Assembly: GCA_019634925.1 (NCBI GenBank)
Contig: JAHCAL010000005.1
Coordinates: forward strand, 1 to 64,000
Reading direction: 5' to 3'
From: Pseudomonadales bacterium
GTDB taxonomy: Bacteria; Pseudomonadota; Gammaproteobacteria; Pseudomonadales; Azotimanducaceae
DNA: 64,000 nucleotides
This document shows positions 50,534 through 64,000 of this stretch, piece after piece. The notes beneath the pieces are model-generated. The model made no database searches. It saw only the letters and a program-made list of their open reading frames with translations, and was not told where the DNA came from. The position numbers were made by a program, and so were the translations under genes. Every line of letters starts with the position of its first letter. Positions within the stretch are counted from its first letter, which is position 1.

Positions 50534-51516
50534 TGCCGCGCGCGCGTGTTCTGGCGCTGGACCCCGCGGCGTATCGACCGCATCCGCTGCACGGCGGTCT
50601 GCGCGACTGGGTGGAGTCGAACTGCTACCTCGACCTCTGGATCGAACTGCTGCACGCGCTCGAGCTCGAGGTGCATGCCTGCCTCGGCTTCACGCTCGCG
50701 AGCGACTTCGAGGGCGACCAGTGGACGTTCGCCAAGCCCGGCAACTTCGATCTCGTCGAACTCTACGGCATCAGCATCGAGGAACTGACCCTGTGGCGCA
50801 GCCTGGAGGAGCACTGCCTGGTTCAGCTGATCCACGGGCACCTGCCGCTCCTCGAGGTCGATGCGTTCCATCTGCCTGACGTGGCGCAGACCGACTATCG
50901 GACCAACCACGTGAAGACCACCATCGGTGTCTGCGCGATCGATACCGACGCCCGATGGCTCGAGTACTTCCACAATGCCGGCTACTACCGGCTCGAAGGC
51001 GACGACTATGCCGGACTGCTGCGCATCGATCGTGCGCACGAGCGGATCGAGCTGCCCCCATACTGCGAGATCGTCAAGCTGCAGCGCCGGATCCGCCTGG
51101 CAGATGACCGGTTGCGCCGCGTGGCATTGCGGCAGTCGGCCCTGCACTTCGCGCGTGGACCGGCCGACAATCCGGTGAACAGGTTCGCGAGGACATTCGA
51201 TGCGCAGCTGGCGCGGGTGGTGGCCGAAGGTGAGCCGGGCTACCACCCCTACGTGTTCGCGGGACTGCGCCAGATGGGCGCGGCAGCCGAGTATGCGGCG
51301 CTGCATCTGCGCTGGCTCGCGGATGCCGGCGAGGCGCCGCTGCTGCGCGCTGCCGACGCGTTGGGCGAAGTGTCCGCAACGGCCCGGGTGCTCCTGCTCA
51401 AGACCGCGCGGATGGTGGCGCGCGGGAGCGTGAGCGACGTGTCGGGGCAGCTTGCGCAGCTGCGCGACGCCTGGCAGCGCGCCCACGACGCACTGCAGCA
51501 GGCGCTTGGCGCGTGA
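50533..51516 (+). CDS. DUF1839 family protein
   Basis: 327 residues, soluble. Motifs seen: ESNCYLDLWIELLHALELEVHACLGFTLASDFEGDQWTFAKP, VDAFHLPDVAQTDYRTNHVKTTIGV and YFHNAGYYRLEGDDY. The middle resembles papain-like or acyl-transfer folds only vaguely, and I assign no catalytic residues. As I know it, the family tends to sit next to synthetase-like carrier ligases, so a role in offloading or transferring the aminoacyl group is a reasonable inference, not a fact. Confidence 0.78.
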   Translation: MPRARVLALDPAAYRPHPLHGGLRDWVESNCYLDLWIELLHALELEVHACLGFTLASDFEGDQWTFAKPGNFDLVELYGISIEELTLWRSLEEHCLVQLIHGHLPLLEVDAFHLPDVAQTDYRTNHVKTTIGVCAIDTDARWLEYFHNAGYYRLEGDDYAGLLRIDRAHERIELPPYCEIVKLQRRIRLADDRLRRVALRQSALHFARGPADNPVNRFARTFDAQLARVVAEGEPGYHPYVFAGLRQMGAAAEYAALHLRWLADAGEAPLLRAADALGEVSATARVLLLKTARMVARGSVSDVSGQLAQLRDAWQRAHDALQQALGA

Positions 51517-54080
51517 ACGGCGCTGGGTTGCCGGTGGTGTCTGGCCTGTTCGGGCTCGAGTCAAGCAGCTTGGAGGTGCGCCGGCCCCTGGACGCCGGTT
51601 GGGAGTTCTGCACCTGCGCACCGGATGCCTTCGACCATCCCGACGAACTCGCGGGTCACGGCCTGGAATGGCTGCCGGTTTCCGTTCCCGGCACCGTCGC
51701 CGGCGCGCTGCGTGCGCTCGGACGTTTCGACCAGGCACCGGCGCCGGGGCTCGATGAGCGTGACTACTGGTTCAGGGCGCGCTGGGTGGTCGACCCCGCC
51801 GACGACGGCCCGCTCCGGCTGCATTTCGAAGGCCTTGCCACCCTGGCCGAGGTGTTCCTCGACGGACGCCGGGTGCTGACGGCGGACAACATGTTCCGCC
51901 ATTACGTTCTCGAGCTGCCGGCCGGGAACACGGTGTCGGAAGCGGTCCAGCTCGTCATCCGCTTCCGCAGCCTCGCGGCGGCGCTCGAAGCGCCGCGCCC
52001 GCGCGCCCGCTGGCGCACGCGGCTGGCGTCGCATCGCAATCTGCGCTACGTCCGCACCGCGCTGCTCGGCCACATGCCCGGCGTGTGTCCGCCCGTCCCG
52101 GCGATAGGGCCGTGGCGCCCGATTGCGCGAGTGGCGCAGCGGGTCCTGCGCCCGGTGCAGCTGCGGGTGCGCCCGTCGGTGCGTGGGTCGCAGGGCATCG
52201 TCGAAACGCTGCTGGAACTCGCGTGCGCACCGGGTGCCGACTGGGGCGACGCGAGTCTGCAGATCGTGGTGGGCGATCGCCGCGCGCCGCTCGTGCCGGA
52301 AGCAGCAGCCACGGCGGGACCGGATGCCCGCCGGTTCGCCGGTTCGGTGGTTCTGGACGACGTGGAACGCTGGTGGCCGCACACCCACGGCAGGCCGCAA
52401 CTTTACACGGCGCATATCGAAGGCGTGGTGGCCGGCCAGGCGCTCCGCCTCGAACTCGCCCCGATCGGGTTCCGCAGCATCGAACTGCGCGATCCGGAAG
52501 GCGATGCCGAGCTGCTGGTCAACGACGTGCCGATCTTCTGCCGCGGCGCATGCTGGACGCCGATCGACCTGGTCTCGCTCGGGGCAAGCCCCGATGACCT
52601 GCGGCGCGCGTTGGAAGACGCACGCGACGCGGGCATGAACATGCTGCGGATCACCGGCAACATGGTCTATGAGTCGACCGCGTTCTACGCGCTGTGCGAC
52701 GCGCTCGGGATCCTGGTATGGCAGGACTTCATGTTCGCGAGCCTCGATTATCCGACGCAGGATCCGGACTTCATCGCCAATGTCGAGCGGGAAGTCGACG
52801 ATACGCTCGACCGCATCGCGTACCGTCCGTCGCTCGCGGTGCTGTGTGCCGGCAGCGAACTGGCCCAGCAGCCGGCCATGCTGGGGCTGCCGCGCGAGCT
52901 GTGGCACGACGACTGGTTCACGATCCGGTTGCCGGAACTGTGCCGGGCGCACCGGCCGGACGTGCCGTACTGCGCCGGTTCGCCGATCGGCGGGGTGCTG
53001 CCGTTCCACGCCGACCGTGGTATCGCGCACTGGTTCGGCGTCGGGGCCTATCGTCGTGGCCTGGACGACGCCTGGCTCGCGGAGCCGCGCTTTGCCAGCG
53101 AATGCCTGGCCTTTGCAATTCCGCCCGAAGGCGCGGCGGGGCAGGACCAGGACGCGCCGGTGCCGCGCGACGCCGGTGCCGACTGGGACTTCATGGACGT
53201 GACCGACCACTACGTACGCCTGTTGTATGGGCGCGATCCCGCGGAGCTGCCGGTAGCGCTGCGCGCGCACGTGCGATCCGCGGCGGTCGGGGAAGCGATG
53301 GCACGGGTCCAGTCCGTATGGCGGCGCCCCGGCGCCCGCTGTCGCGGCGCGCTCGTGTGGCTCCTGCGCGACCTCGGTCCGGGGGCGGGCTGCGGGCTGG
53401 TCGCGGCAGACGGGTCAGTCAAGGCGCCCCTGCACTACCTGCGGCGGGTCTGGTCCCCGGTTTCGGTCCACGTGCTCGACCGTGGCCTGAACGGCCTGCG
53501 CATCGTCGTCACCAACGACACGCCGCACGGCCTGCGCGGCGAGTTGCGGCTGCACCTCCTGCGCCTGGACGGTACGACGACCGGGTCCGCTGCCGCGCCG
53601 ATCGAGTGCCCCGCGCGGTCCGGCACGGAACATGCGCTCGAAGCACTGCTCGGCAGCTTCGTCGATTCCAGCCATGCCTACCGGTTCGGCCCACCGGCGT
53701 TCGACATCGTTCGCGCAACGTTCGAGGCCGTCGACGCGGCCAACGCGCCGCAGCGGCACGAGGTCGTGTACCTGCGCGACGGACTCGGCCTGTTGCCGCA
53801 GTCGACGCTCGGTCTGCGGGCCGTGGTGACGCCGCATGACGCGCAATCGGCGCGGGTGTGGATCTCGACCGAACGGTTCGCCCAGGCGGTCCGGATCGAC
53901 GCGGCCGGGGTGCGTGTCAGCGACGCGTACTTCCATCTGTGTCCGGGCGATGCGCGCGCCGTGACGGTGGCAGCCAGCGCTGAATGGATTGCCGCCAACT
54001 GTTCGGTGCGCGCGCTCAATGCGGATGCGCCCGCGCCCATCACTTTCGACCTCGATCGTGATGAACCCCGGCGGGGCTGA
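51513..54080 (+). CDS. Glycoside hydrolase family 2, beta-mannosidase-like, cytosolic
   Basis: 855 residues, GTG start overlapping the DUF1839 stop. N-terminal jelly roll (GLEWLPVSVPGTV, FEGLATLAEVFLDG), Ig-like region and TIM barrel with PIFCRGACWTPIDL and NMLRITGNMVYES. The acid/base Glu449 (CAGSELAQQ) and nucleophile Glu530 (FASECL) are both kept. No signal peptide, so it would act on a cytosolic glycoside or glycolipid head, perhaps in the transglycosylation sense. Confidence 0.85.
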   Translation: MNGAGLPVVSGLFGLESSSLEVRRPLDAGWEFCTCAPDAFDHPDELAGHGLEWLPVSVPGTVAGALRALGRFDQAPAPGLDERDYWFRARWVVDPADDGPLRLHFEGLATLAEVFLDGRRVLTADNMFRHYVLELPAGNTVSEAVQLVIRFRSLAAALEAPRPRARWRTRLASHRNLRYVRTALLGHMPGVCPPVPAIGPWRPIARVAQRVLRPVQLRVRPSVRGSQGIVETLLELACAPGADWGDASLQIVVGDRRAPLVPEAAATAGPDARRFAGSVVLDDVERWWPHTHGRPQLYTAHIEGVVAGQALRLELAPIGFRSIELRDPEGDAELLVNDVPIFCRGACWTPIDLVSLGASPDDLRRALEDARDAGMNMLRITGNMVYESTAFYALCDALGILVWQDFMFASLDYPTQDPDFIANVEREVDDTLDRIAYRPSLAVLCAGSELAQQPAMLGLPRELWHDDWFTIRLPELCRAHRPDVPYCAGSPIGGVLPFHADRGIAHWFGVGAYRRGLDDAWLAEPRFASECLAFAIPPEGAAGQDQDAPVPRDAGADWDFMDVTDHYVRLLYGRDPAELPVALRAHVRSAAVGEAMARVQSVWRRPGARCRGALVWLLRDLGPGAGCGLVAADGSVKAPLHYLRRVWSPVSVHVLDRGLNGLRIVVTNDTPHGLRGELRLHLLRLDGTTTGSAAAPIECPARSGTEHALEALLGSFVDSSHAYRFGPPAFDIVRATFEAVDAANAPQRHEVVYLRDGLGLLPQSTLGLRAVVTPHDAQSARVWISTERFAQAVRIDAAGVRVSDAYFHLCPGDARAVTVAASAEWIAANCSVRALNADAPAPITFDLDRDEPRRG

Positions 54081-55047
54081 GCAGGACGGCCGGGTGCCGG
54101 TCACGGTCGTCGTGGTCAGCTACCAGTCGGCCAGTTCCATCGGTGAGACGCTCGAGTCCATCGGGCGCTGCCGGGCCGAGGGCCTGGTCCGATGTGTGGT
54201 GGTGGACAACAACAGTACCGACGGGACGCAGGAGCTGGTGCGCCGCCGCGCGCCCTGGGCGCGGCTCATCGAAGGCGAGCACAACGTCGGCTTCGCGCGC
54301 GGCTGCAACGTCGGGCTCGACACCGTCGCGACACCCTATACCCTGTTCCTGAATCCTGATGCGTGTATCGAGCCCGATGCGCTGCGGACGTTGCTCGTTT
54401 TCCTGGCGGACCGGCCCGAGGTCGGTGCCGTCGGACCCGCGACGATCTGCCGTCCGGCTGGCCAGGGCGAAGTCCTGCAGCTCACCGGCGCGTTGCCGAC
54501 GCCGCGCTCGATCCTTCCTGGTCGGGTGGCCCGGGCGCTCGGAGAGGCGCCGGCCCGTCCGATCGTGCCGGGCGATCCGGCGTTCGAGACGGGGTGGATT
54601 TGCGGTGCAGTGCTGCTCGCACGGACGACGCTGCTGAAATCGCTCGGGGGTTTCGACCCCCGGTTCTTCCTGTACTGGGAGGAAACCGATCTTTGCCTGC
54701 GGATCCGGCACGCCGGCTTCGCGGTGTGCGCGGTGCCCGGTGCGGTCGCGCACCACCGGGTTGGAGTAAGCTCGCGGGATGACCCCTACAAGATCAACGG
54801 CTGTATCGCCAGCCACTACTATGCGAGTCGCCGCTTGTACATGCTGAAGCACTATCCCTGGTCGATCGCGACCCTGGCGGAGCTCGTCGAGTGGGTCTGG
54901 CTGCTCGGAGCAGGCATGCTCGATGTCGCCCGCGGGCGCGGCCCGGCACGCCTGCGGACACGCCTGCAGGCGCAGCTTTTTGCATTGCCCGCGGCCGACC
55001 GGGTGCAGGCCACGGGCGGGCCGGCGGTTCGGGACGGTCATGCCTGA
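54061..55047 (+). CDS. Family 2 glycosyltransferase (rhamnosyltransferase-like)
   Basis: 328 residues. GT-A fold: VVVSYQSASSIGETLESI, VVVDNNSTDGTQELV, NVGFARGCNVGL and LNPDAC with Asp100 at the DxD position, ending FLYWEETDLCLRIRHAGF. No membrane helix except a hydrophobic C-terminal stretch near WVWLLGAGMLDVA. Transfers a nucleotide-activated sugar to an unknown acceptor. Overlaps the GH2 gene by 20 bases and the next gene by 8. Confidence 0.88.
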   Translation: MNPGGAEQDGRVPVTVVVVSYQSASSIGETLESIGRCRAEGLVRCVVVDNNSTDGTQELVRRRAPWARLIEGEHNVGFARGCNVGLDTVATPYTLFLNPDACIEPDALRTLLVFLADRPEVGAVGPATICRPAGQGEVLQLTGALPTPRSILPGRVARALGEAPARPIVPGDPAFETGWICGAVLLARTTLLKSLGGFDPRFFLYWEETDLCLRIRHAGFAVCAVPGAVAHHRVGVSSRDDPYKINGCIASHYYASRRLYMLKHYPWSIATLAELVEWVWLLGAGMLDVARGRGPARLRTRLQAQLFALPAADRVQATGGPAVRDGHA

Positions 55048-56062
55048 ACAGCGGCTAAGGCTCGGCGTCCTCGACCAGTCTCCGGTCCCGAGCGGCAGCA
55101 CCCATGCGGATGCGCTGCGCACCACGCTCGAACTGGCGCGCATCACCGAGCGGCTCGGCTACCACCGGTACTGGGTCGCCGAGCACCATGGCTCGGAGAG
55201 CTTCGCCGGCAGCTCGCCCGAGATCCTGATCGGCCAGATCGCCGCGGTCACTTCGCGTATCCGGGTCGGCTCGGCCGGCGTGATGCTCATGCACTACAGC
55301 CCGCTCAAGGTAGCCGAGAACTTCAAGGTACTCGCCGCGCTGCATCCGGGCCGGATCGATCTCGGCGTCGGCCGCGCGCCAGGGAGCGATGGCCTCACCG
55401 CCGCCGCGCTCGCCTATGGTTCGCAGATCGGCATCGAGTACTTCCCCGCCAAGCTTGGCGACCTGCAGGCGTTCCTCGCAGACCGGCCGCCGTACACGGA
55501 AGCGTTCGCGCGGGTGGTGGCCACGCCGCGTGTCGATATCGCGCCCGAGCTCTGGATGCTCGGTTCGTCGGAGGACGGCGCGCGGCTCGCCGCGCACTTC
55601 GGGTTGCCGTTCTCGTACGCGCACTTCATCGGTCCGGATGCGTTCGAGCGTGCCTGCGGAATCTATCGGGACGCCTTCCGGCCGAGCGCCACGCTCGCCG
55701 AGCCGTACCTGAACGTCGGGCTCTTCGCGCTCTGCACGGAAGACCGGCGTGAAGCCGAGCGGCTCGCGCGCTGCCGCGACGTCTGGCGGCTGCGGGTCGA
55801 GCGTGGGGAGTTCGGGCCGATTCCCTCCATCGAGGAGGCCGAGGCGGTCGAACTCACCGCCGCGGAGGAAACGCGCATCGCCGAGCGCAGACAACACCAG
55901 ATCCTCGGCACGCGCGACGAAGTCGCGGACCAGATCACGGCCCTGGCACGCCGGGTGGGCGCGGCCGAAGTTGCCGTGATCTCGATCACCCATGCATTTG
56001 CCGCGCGTGTGCGATGTTACGAACTCCTGGCCGAAGCATTCCTGCAATCGAAGAGCCCATGA
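55040..56062 (+). CDS. Luciferase-like (LLM) flavin-dependent oxidoreductase
   Basis: 340 residues, TIM barrel of the bacterial luciferase superfamily, YhbW/LuxA-like. LGVLDQSPVPSG, RYWVAEHHGSESFAGSSPE, VGSAGVMLMHYSPLKVAENF, LHPGRIDLGVGRAPGSD and ILGTRDEVADQI. It needs FMNH2 or F420-type flavin supplied by a separate reductase. Overlap with the GT2 gene before and purU after makes it part of the same transcript. A second LLM domain is buried in the NRPS just downstream. Confidence 0.86.
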   Translation: MPEQRLRLGVLDQSPVPSGSTHADALRTTLELARITERLGYHRYWVAEHHGSESFAGSSPEILIGQIAAVTSRIRVGSAGVMLMHYSPLKVAENFKVLAALHPGRIDLGVGRAPGSDGLTAAALAYGSQIGIEYFPAKLGDLQAFLADRPPYTEAFARVVATPRVDIAPELWMLGSSEDGARLAAHFGLPFSYAHFIGPDAFERACGIYRDAFRPSATLAEPYLNVGLFALCTEDRREAERLARCRDVWRLRVERGEFGPIPSIEEAEAVELTAAEETRIAERRQHQILGTRDEVADQITALARRVGAAEVAVISITHAFAARVRCYELLAEAFLQSKSP

Positions 56063-56925
56063 CCGATCCGACCCGATACGTCCTGACCCTGTCCTGCCCG
56101 GACCGCACCGGCATCGTCGCCGCGGTGACCGGGTTCCTGGCCAACCACCACGCCAACCTGGTGGATGCCGCGCACTTCAACGACGAGCACAGCCGTACCT
56201 CGTTCGTACGCGCGCTGTTCCACGAGGACGGCCCCGGCATGCCGGACATCGCCACGCTCTCGCGCTGGTTCGAGCCGGTCGCGGAGCGGTTCTCGATGAC
56301 CTGGGCGATCCGCCCGGAGGCGCAGCCGTGCCGCACACTCATCGCGGTGTCCAAGGCCAGCCACTGCCTGCAGGGGCTGCTGCACCGCTGGAGCGTCGGC
56401 GCGCTGCCGATCGACGTGGTCGGTGTGGTCTCGAACCACGAAACCCTGCGCGAACACGCCGAGTTCCATGACGTACCGTTCTTCCACCTGCCGATCGAGG
56501 CGGGCAACGGCGCGGCGCAGGAGCGCCGGCTGCTCGAACTGATCGAAGCCCAGGGCGCCGAGCTGCTGGTGCTCGCGCGCTACATGCGCGTGCTGAGCCC
56601 GGCGCTCTGCGAGGCGCTGCGCGGCCGCTGCATCAACATCCACCACTCGTTCCTGCCCGGCTTCAAGGGCGCGAAGCCCTACCACCAGGCCTGGGAGCGG
56701 GGTGTCAAGCTGATCGGCGCCACCGCGCACTTCGTGACTGAGGATCTCGACGAAGGGCCGATCATCGAACAGGCGGTGGAGCGGGTGGACCACACCTACG
56801 ATCCGCCCCGGCTCGTGGATCTCGGCAGGGATCTCGAAACCATCGTGCTGACCCGGGCGGTGAAGTGGTACGCGGAGCGGCGGGTGTTCGGGAACGGGAA
56901 GAAGACGGTGGTGCTGAAGTCCTGA
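56059..56925 (+). CDS. purU: Formyltetrahydrofolate deformylase PurU
   Basis: 288 residues. N-terminal ACT domain (CPDRTGIVAAVTGFLANHHANLVD), C-terminal formyltransferase fold with LLVLARYMRVLSP, NIHHSFLPGFKGAKPYHQA and GATAHFVTEDLDEGPII. Releases formate from 10-formyl-THF. ATGA overlap with the LLM gene places it, unusually, in the accessory operon. It could be there to supply formate or to balance folate. Confidence 0.93.
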   Translation: MTDPTRYVLTLSCPDRTGIVAAVTGFLANHHANLVDAAHFNDEHSRTSFVRALFHEDGPGMPDIATLSRWFEPVAERFSMTWAIRPEAQPCRTLIAVSKASHCLQGLLHRWSVGALPIDVVGVVSNHETLREHAEFHDVPFFHLPIEAGNGAAQERRLLELIEAQGAELLVLARYMRVLSPALCEALRGRCINIHHSFLPGFKGAKPYHQAWERGVKLIGATAHFVTEDLDEGPIIEQAVERVDHTYDPPRLVDLGRDLETIVLTRAVKWYAERRVFGNGKKTVVLKS

Positions 56926-57219
56926 ACCTGCATCGCAAGGCAATCCGTCAATCTGCATGACCATGTGCGTGTCATGGGTGTAGCGCTTCGCGGCCGGCAG
57001 GCACAAAGTATGCTCACATATCAGGTACACGTTCCCGGACTACCCTTCGCTAATATCGTTCGCCGAATGACCCGGCGCGTGACATGGAAGGGGGCGTGCT
57101 CCTGATCAGCTTCACCCGGTCACCGGGCCACATCAAGTCGTCGCCGCGGGTCTGCCCGCACCCGTAGTTCAGGATCGGGTCGGTCTCGATCCCCAAGGAC
57201 GCTTTAGAGAGCAAGCACA
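56926..57219 (+). promoter_or_regulatory. Leader region of the NRPS-PKS genes
   Basis: 294 bases without an ORF. CATGAC (56956-56961) and GTCATG (56971-56976) form a dyad that could terminate the purU transcript or bind a regulator. TAATAT near 57050 is a possible -10. A palindrome CCCGGT-C-ACCGGG is at 57115-57127. The 160-base leader after the -10 is unexplained. Confidence 0.4.
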
Positions 57220-61628
<4,409 letters not shown>

Positions 61629-61632
<4 letters not shown>

Positions 61633-64000
61633 CGGACAGCCACCTGCTGGAGAATGGTATCGCGATCGTAGGGATGGCCCTGCGCGTACCGGGCGCTGCT
61701 ACGCCTGAAGCGTACTGGCGCAATCTCTGCGCTGGCGTCGAATCACTTCGTATCTACTCCGACGAGGAACTTCTATCCAAGGGGGTGAGCCAGTTCCAGC
61801 TTGCTGACCCGCATTACGTCAAGGCAGGCATGCCGCTCGACGGATTCGACCAGTTCGATCCGGAGTTCTTCGGTTTCAGTCCGAAGGAAGCGGCGATCCT
61901 GGACCCACAGCATCGGTTGTTCTACGAAGTAGCCTGGGAAGCCCTGGAGCGGGCGGGACATCCGCCTGCGCGGTTCTCCGGATCCGTCGGTGTCTTCGCC
62001 GGGTGTGGGATGAACTGGTACTTTGCTCGCAACATCCTGACCAATCCCGAACTCGTCGATTCGGTTGGGCTGTTCCTGTTGCGCCACACCGGAAACGACA
62101 AGGATTTTCTGTCCACGCGCGTTTCCTATGCTTTCAATCTGAGGGGCCCGAGCGTCAACGTCCAGACCGCCTGCTCGACCTCGCTGGTTGCGACTCACCT
62201 GGCCGTGCAGAGTCTGCTGGCGGGTGAATGCGACATGGCGCTGGCCGGTGGTTCGACGCTCGATCTGCCGCAAGGGGTCGGCTACGTCTACAAGGAAGGC
62301 GAGATTCTCTCGCCCGATGGACACTGCCGAGCATTCGATCACCGTTCGAAAGGAACGGTGTTCGGAAGCGGTACCGGCGTCGTGGTTCTGCGGCGCCTGG
62401 CGGACGCGGTAAAGGATGGCGACCATATCCACGCCGTGATCCGCGGGACGGCCATAAACAACGACGGGGCAGGCAAAGCTGGTTACCTTGCGCCCAGCGT
62501 CAACGGACAGGCAGCTGCTATCACGGAAGCGCTCGCAATCGCCGACGTCGATGCGGATTCGATTGCATATGTCGAATGCCACGGGACCGGTACGCCGGTT
62601 GGTGACCCTATCGAAGTGACTGCGCTTACGCAGGCGTTCCGGCAGACGTCGAGCCGGGACGGCATTTGTCTGATCGGTTCGGTGAAATCAAACATCGGAC
62701 ATCTGGATACCGCGGCAGGCGTCGTTGGGCTGATCAAGACCGCGCTCGCGCTGGAACATCGATACGTCCCGCCGTCGCTCAACTTTGAGGCGCCGAACCC
62801 GGCCATTCCCTTCGAAGGATCACCGTTCGCGGTTGCTGCAAGTGGAACCAGTCTCGCGGGACGCAGTGGACCGCTTCGTGCGGCGGTCAACTCGCTGGGT
62901 GTTGGCGGCACCAACGCATTCGCCGTACTCGAAGAAGCGCCGCCATCCATTGCGGATCATGCGGACCCAGCACCACAACTTATCGTCTTGTCAGCCCGAA
63001 GCCGGAAGGCGCTCGACGCTGCGCAATCGAATCTGATCGAGTGGCTACGCAAAAGTCCGGATCAGCGACTGGATGACCTGTCGTATACCTTGCTGAAAGG
63101 GCGCCATGGGTTCGACCATCGACGGGTGCTCGCAGCAGGATCGCCGGGTGAACTGATCCAACTGCTCGAGGAAAACGATCCGCGGCGGGTCTTCACCCAT
63201 GTGAAGGACCTTGATCGACCGTCCGTGGTCTTCATGTTTCCGGGCGGCGGTGCGCAATATTCGGGGATGGCGCTCGGCTTGTACCGGACCGAGCCGGTGT
63301 TTCAGTCTTGTATCGATGACGGTCTACGGATCCTACGCGACCGGTTCGGTCACGACCTCGTCGATGTGTTCATGAACGCCGAGGCGGCCCGGCATGACCC
63401 TGCCCTGCAACTGGAACGGCCATCCATCCAGCTTCCGCTGATCTTTCTGGTCGAATACGCGCTGACGAAGCTCTGGGCGCACTATGGCATTGCCCCGTCT
63501 GCGCTCATCGGACACAGCATGGGCGAGAATACCGCAGCCTGTGTGGCCGGTGTGTTCTCGCTGGAGGATGCGCTCGGGCTCGTGCTGCTGCGTGGACAGC
63601 TGATGGATGAAGTCGAGCGCGGCGGGATGCTCAGTGTCGCGCTTCCCGCAGCCGAACTTGCCGAACATCTGGGCGGGAATCTCGACCTTGCCTCCGCAAA
63701 CAGCCCGGGACTGTCCGTTGCTTCGGGTCCGATCGAACTGCTGGATGCATTGCAGGGTCGGCTCGTCGAGTCGGGCATCGAGTGTCAGCGGATCAAGATC
63801 GATATCGCTGCGCATTCGAGAATGCTCGATCCGGTGCTCGAACGCTTCCGGAGCTACCTGGAACGGATACGACTGAGCCCACCGACGATTCCCATCGTAT
63901 CGAACAGAACCGGGGATTGGCTGGAGGCTTCGGCAGCCACCAGTCCCGAGTACTGGGTCCAGCATCTGCGCGGGTCGGTGCAATTCAGCACCGGCGTAGT
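61629..64000 (+). CDS. Type I modular PKS, KS-AT part, cut by window edge
   Basis: About 790 residues to the window end with no stop. GTG 61629 overlaps the NRPS stop. Ketosynthase about 10-435 with Cys182 (TACSTS), His318 (HGTGTP) and His358 (NIGHLD), all intact, so it can condense. Acyltransferase from about 535, with Ser630 in GHSMGEN. The later AT motif reads AAHS rather than HAFH or YASH, so malonyl or methylmalonyl cannot be called. It would extend the NRPS-bound aminoacyl chain by a ketide. Base composition looks a little less GC-rich than the NRPS. Confidence 0.93.

Noticed and set aside
56926..57219. tRNA or small RNA gene before the NRPS
   Set aside because: No cloverleaf or T-loop consensus; only short dyads are seen.

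Overview
The window is GC-rich chromosomal DNA from a gammaproteobacterium. Two blocks point to this: mnmA-hflD-purB, and cspD/clpS-clpA/infA-aat/ftsK-lolA-rarA-serS, which is almost the E. coli gene order around that locus. ThrH, the PA4642-family protein and the GNAT protein with an extra C-terminal domain fit an environmental, non-enteric lineage. I cannot name the species. I saw no tRNA, rRNA, CRISPR array, transposase or prophage.

Layout. Bases 1-4500: metH (cut by the window edge), nfuA behind a candidate IscR site, and a DAHP synthase behind a Phe-rich leader peptide and attenuator. 4586-10.2 kb: rimO, small proteins, a VapBC pair, a J-domain protein, a nucleotidase and cysB. 10.2-17.8 kb: thrH-rraA, the mnmA-hflD-purB-GNAT operon, moaCDE and rluE. 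17.9-32.4 kb: icd, cspD, clpSA, infA-bpt-aat, ftsK-lolA-rarA-crcB-serS and cysG. 32.4-43.2 kb: a hydrolase, an SMP-30 protein, a BON lipoprotein, hemF, an HMG-CoA-synthase-like/thiolase pair and a carAB pair of non-enterobacterial type. 43.3-64 kb is accessory biosynthesis: acyl-CoA dehydrogenases, a two-domain hydrolase, an SGNH protein, a carrier protein, a tRNA-synthetase-like amino acid:carrier protein ligase, DUF1839, a GH2 mannosidase-like enzyme, a GT2 glycosyltransferase, a luciferase-like oxidoreductase, purU, then an NRPS with a monooxygenase inside its adenylation domain, and a PKS that runs off the window.

Most unusual content. (1) From 48.2 to 56.9 kb, genes overlap or abut in what looks like one operon. 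It pairs a stand-alone carrier protein with a class II synthetase-like ligase, next to an NRPS whose adenylation code reads by eye as glycine. (2) Four long, near-perfect palindromes share outer ends but have unrelated stems. Three of them supply an in-frame Leu-Gly-Ser-Glu-stop to a host gene. (3) Short tandem duplications recur at gene starts and junctions. (4) An HMG-CoA-synthase homologue has Gln where the catalytic Cys should be.

Likely cooperation. NfuA and MetH are housekeeping genes with their own control. The ClpS/ClpA, Aat and Bpt genes together cover the N-degron pathway: Aat and Bpt add N-terminal destabilising residues, ClpS delivers and ClpA unfolds. MoaC, MoaD and MoaE make molybdopterin. 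The right-hand accessory region probably makes an aminoacylated, glycosylated or lipidated small molecule, whose product I cannot predict.
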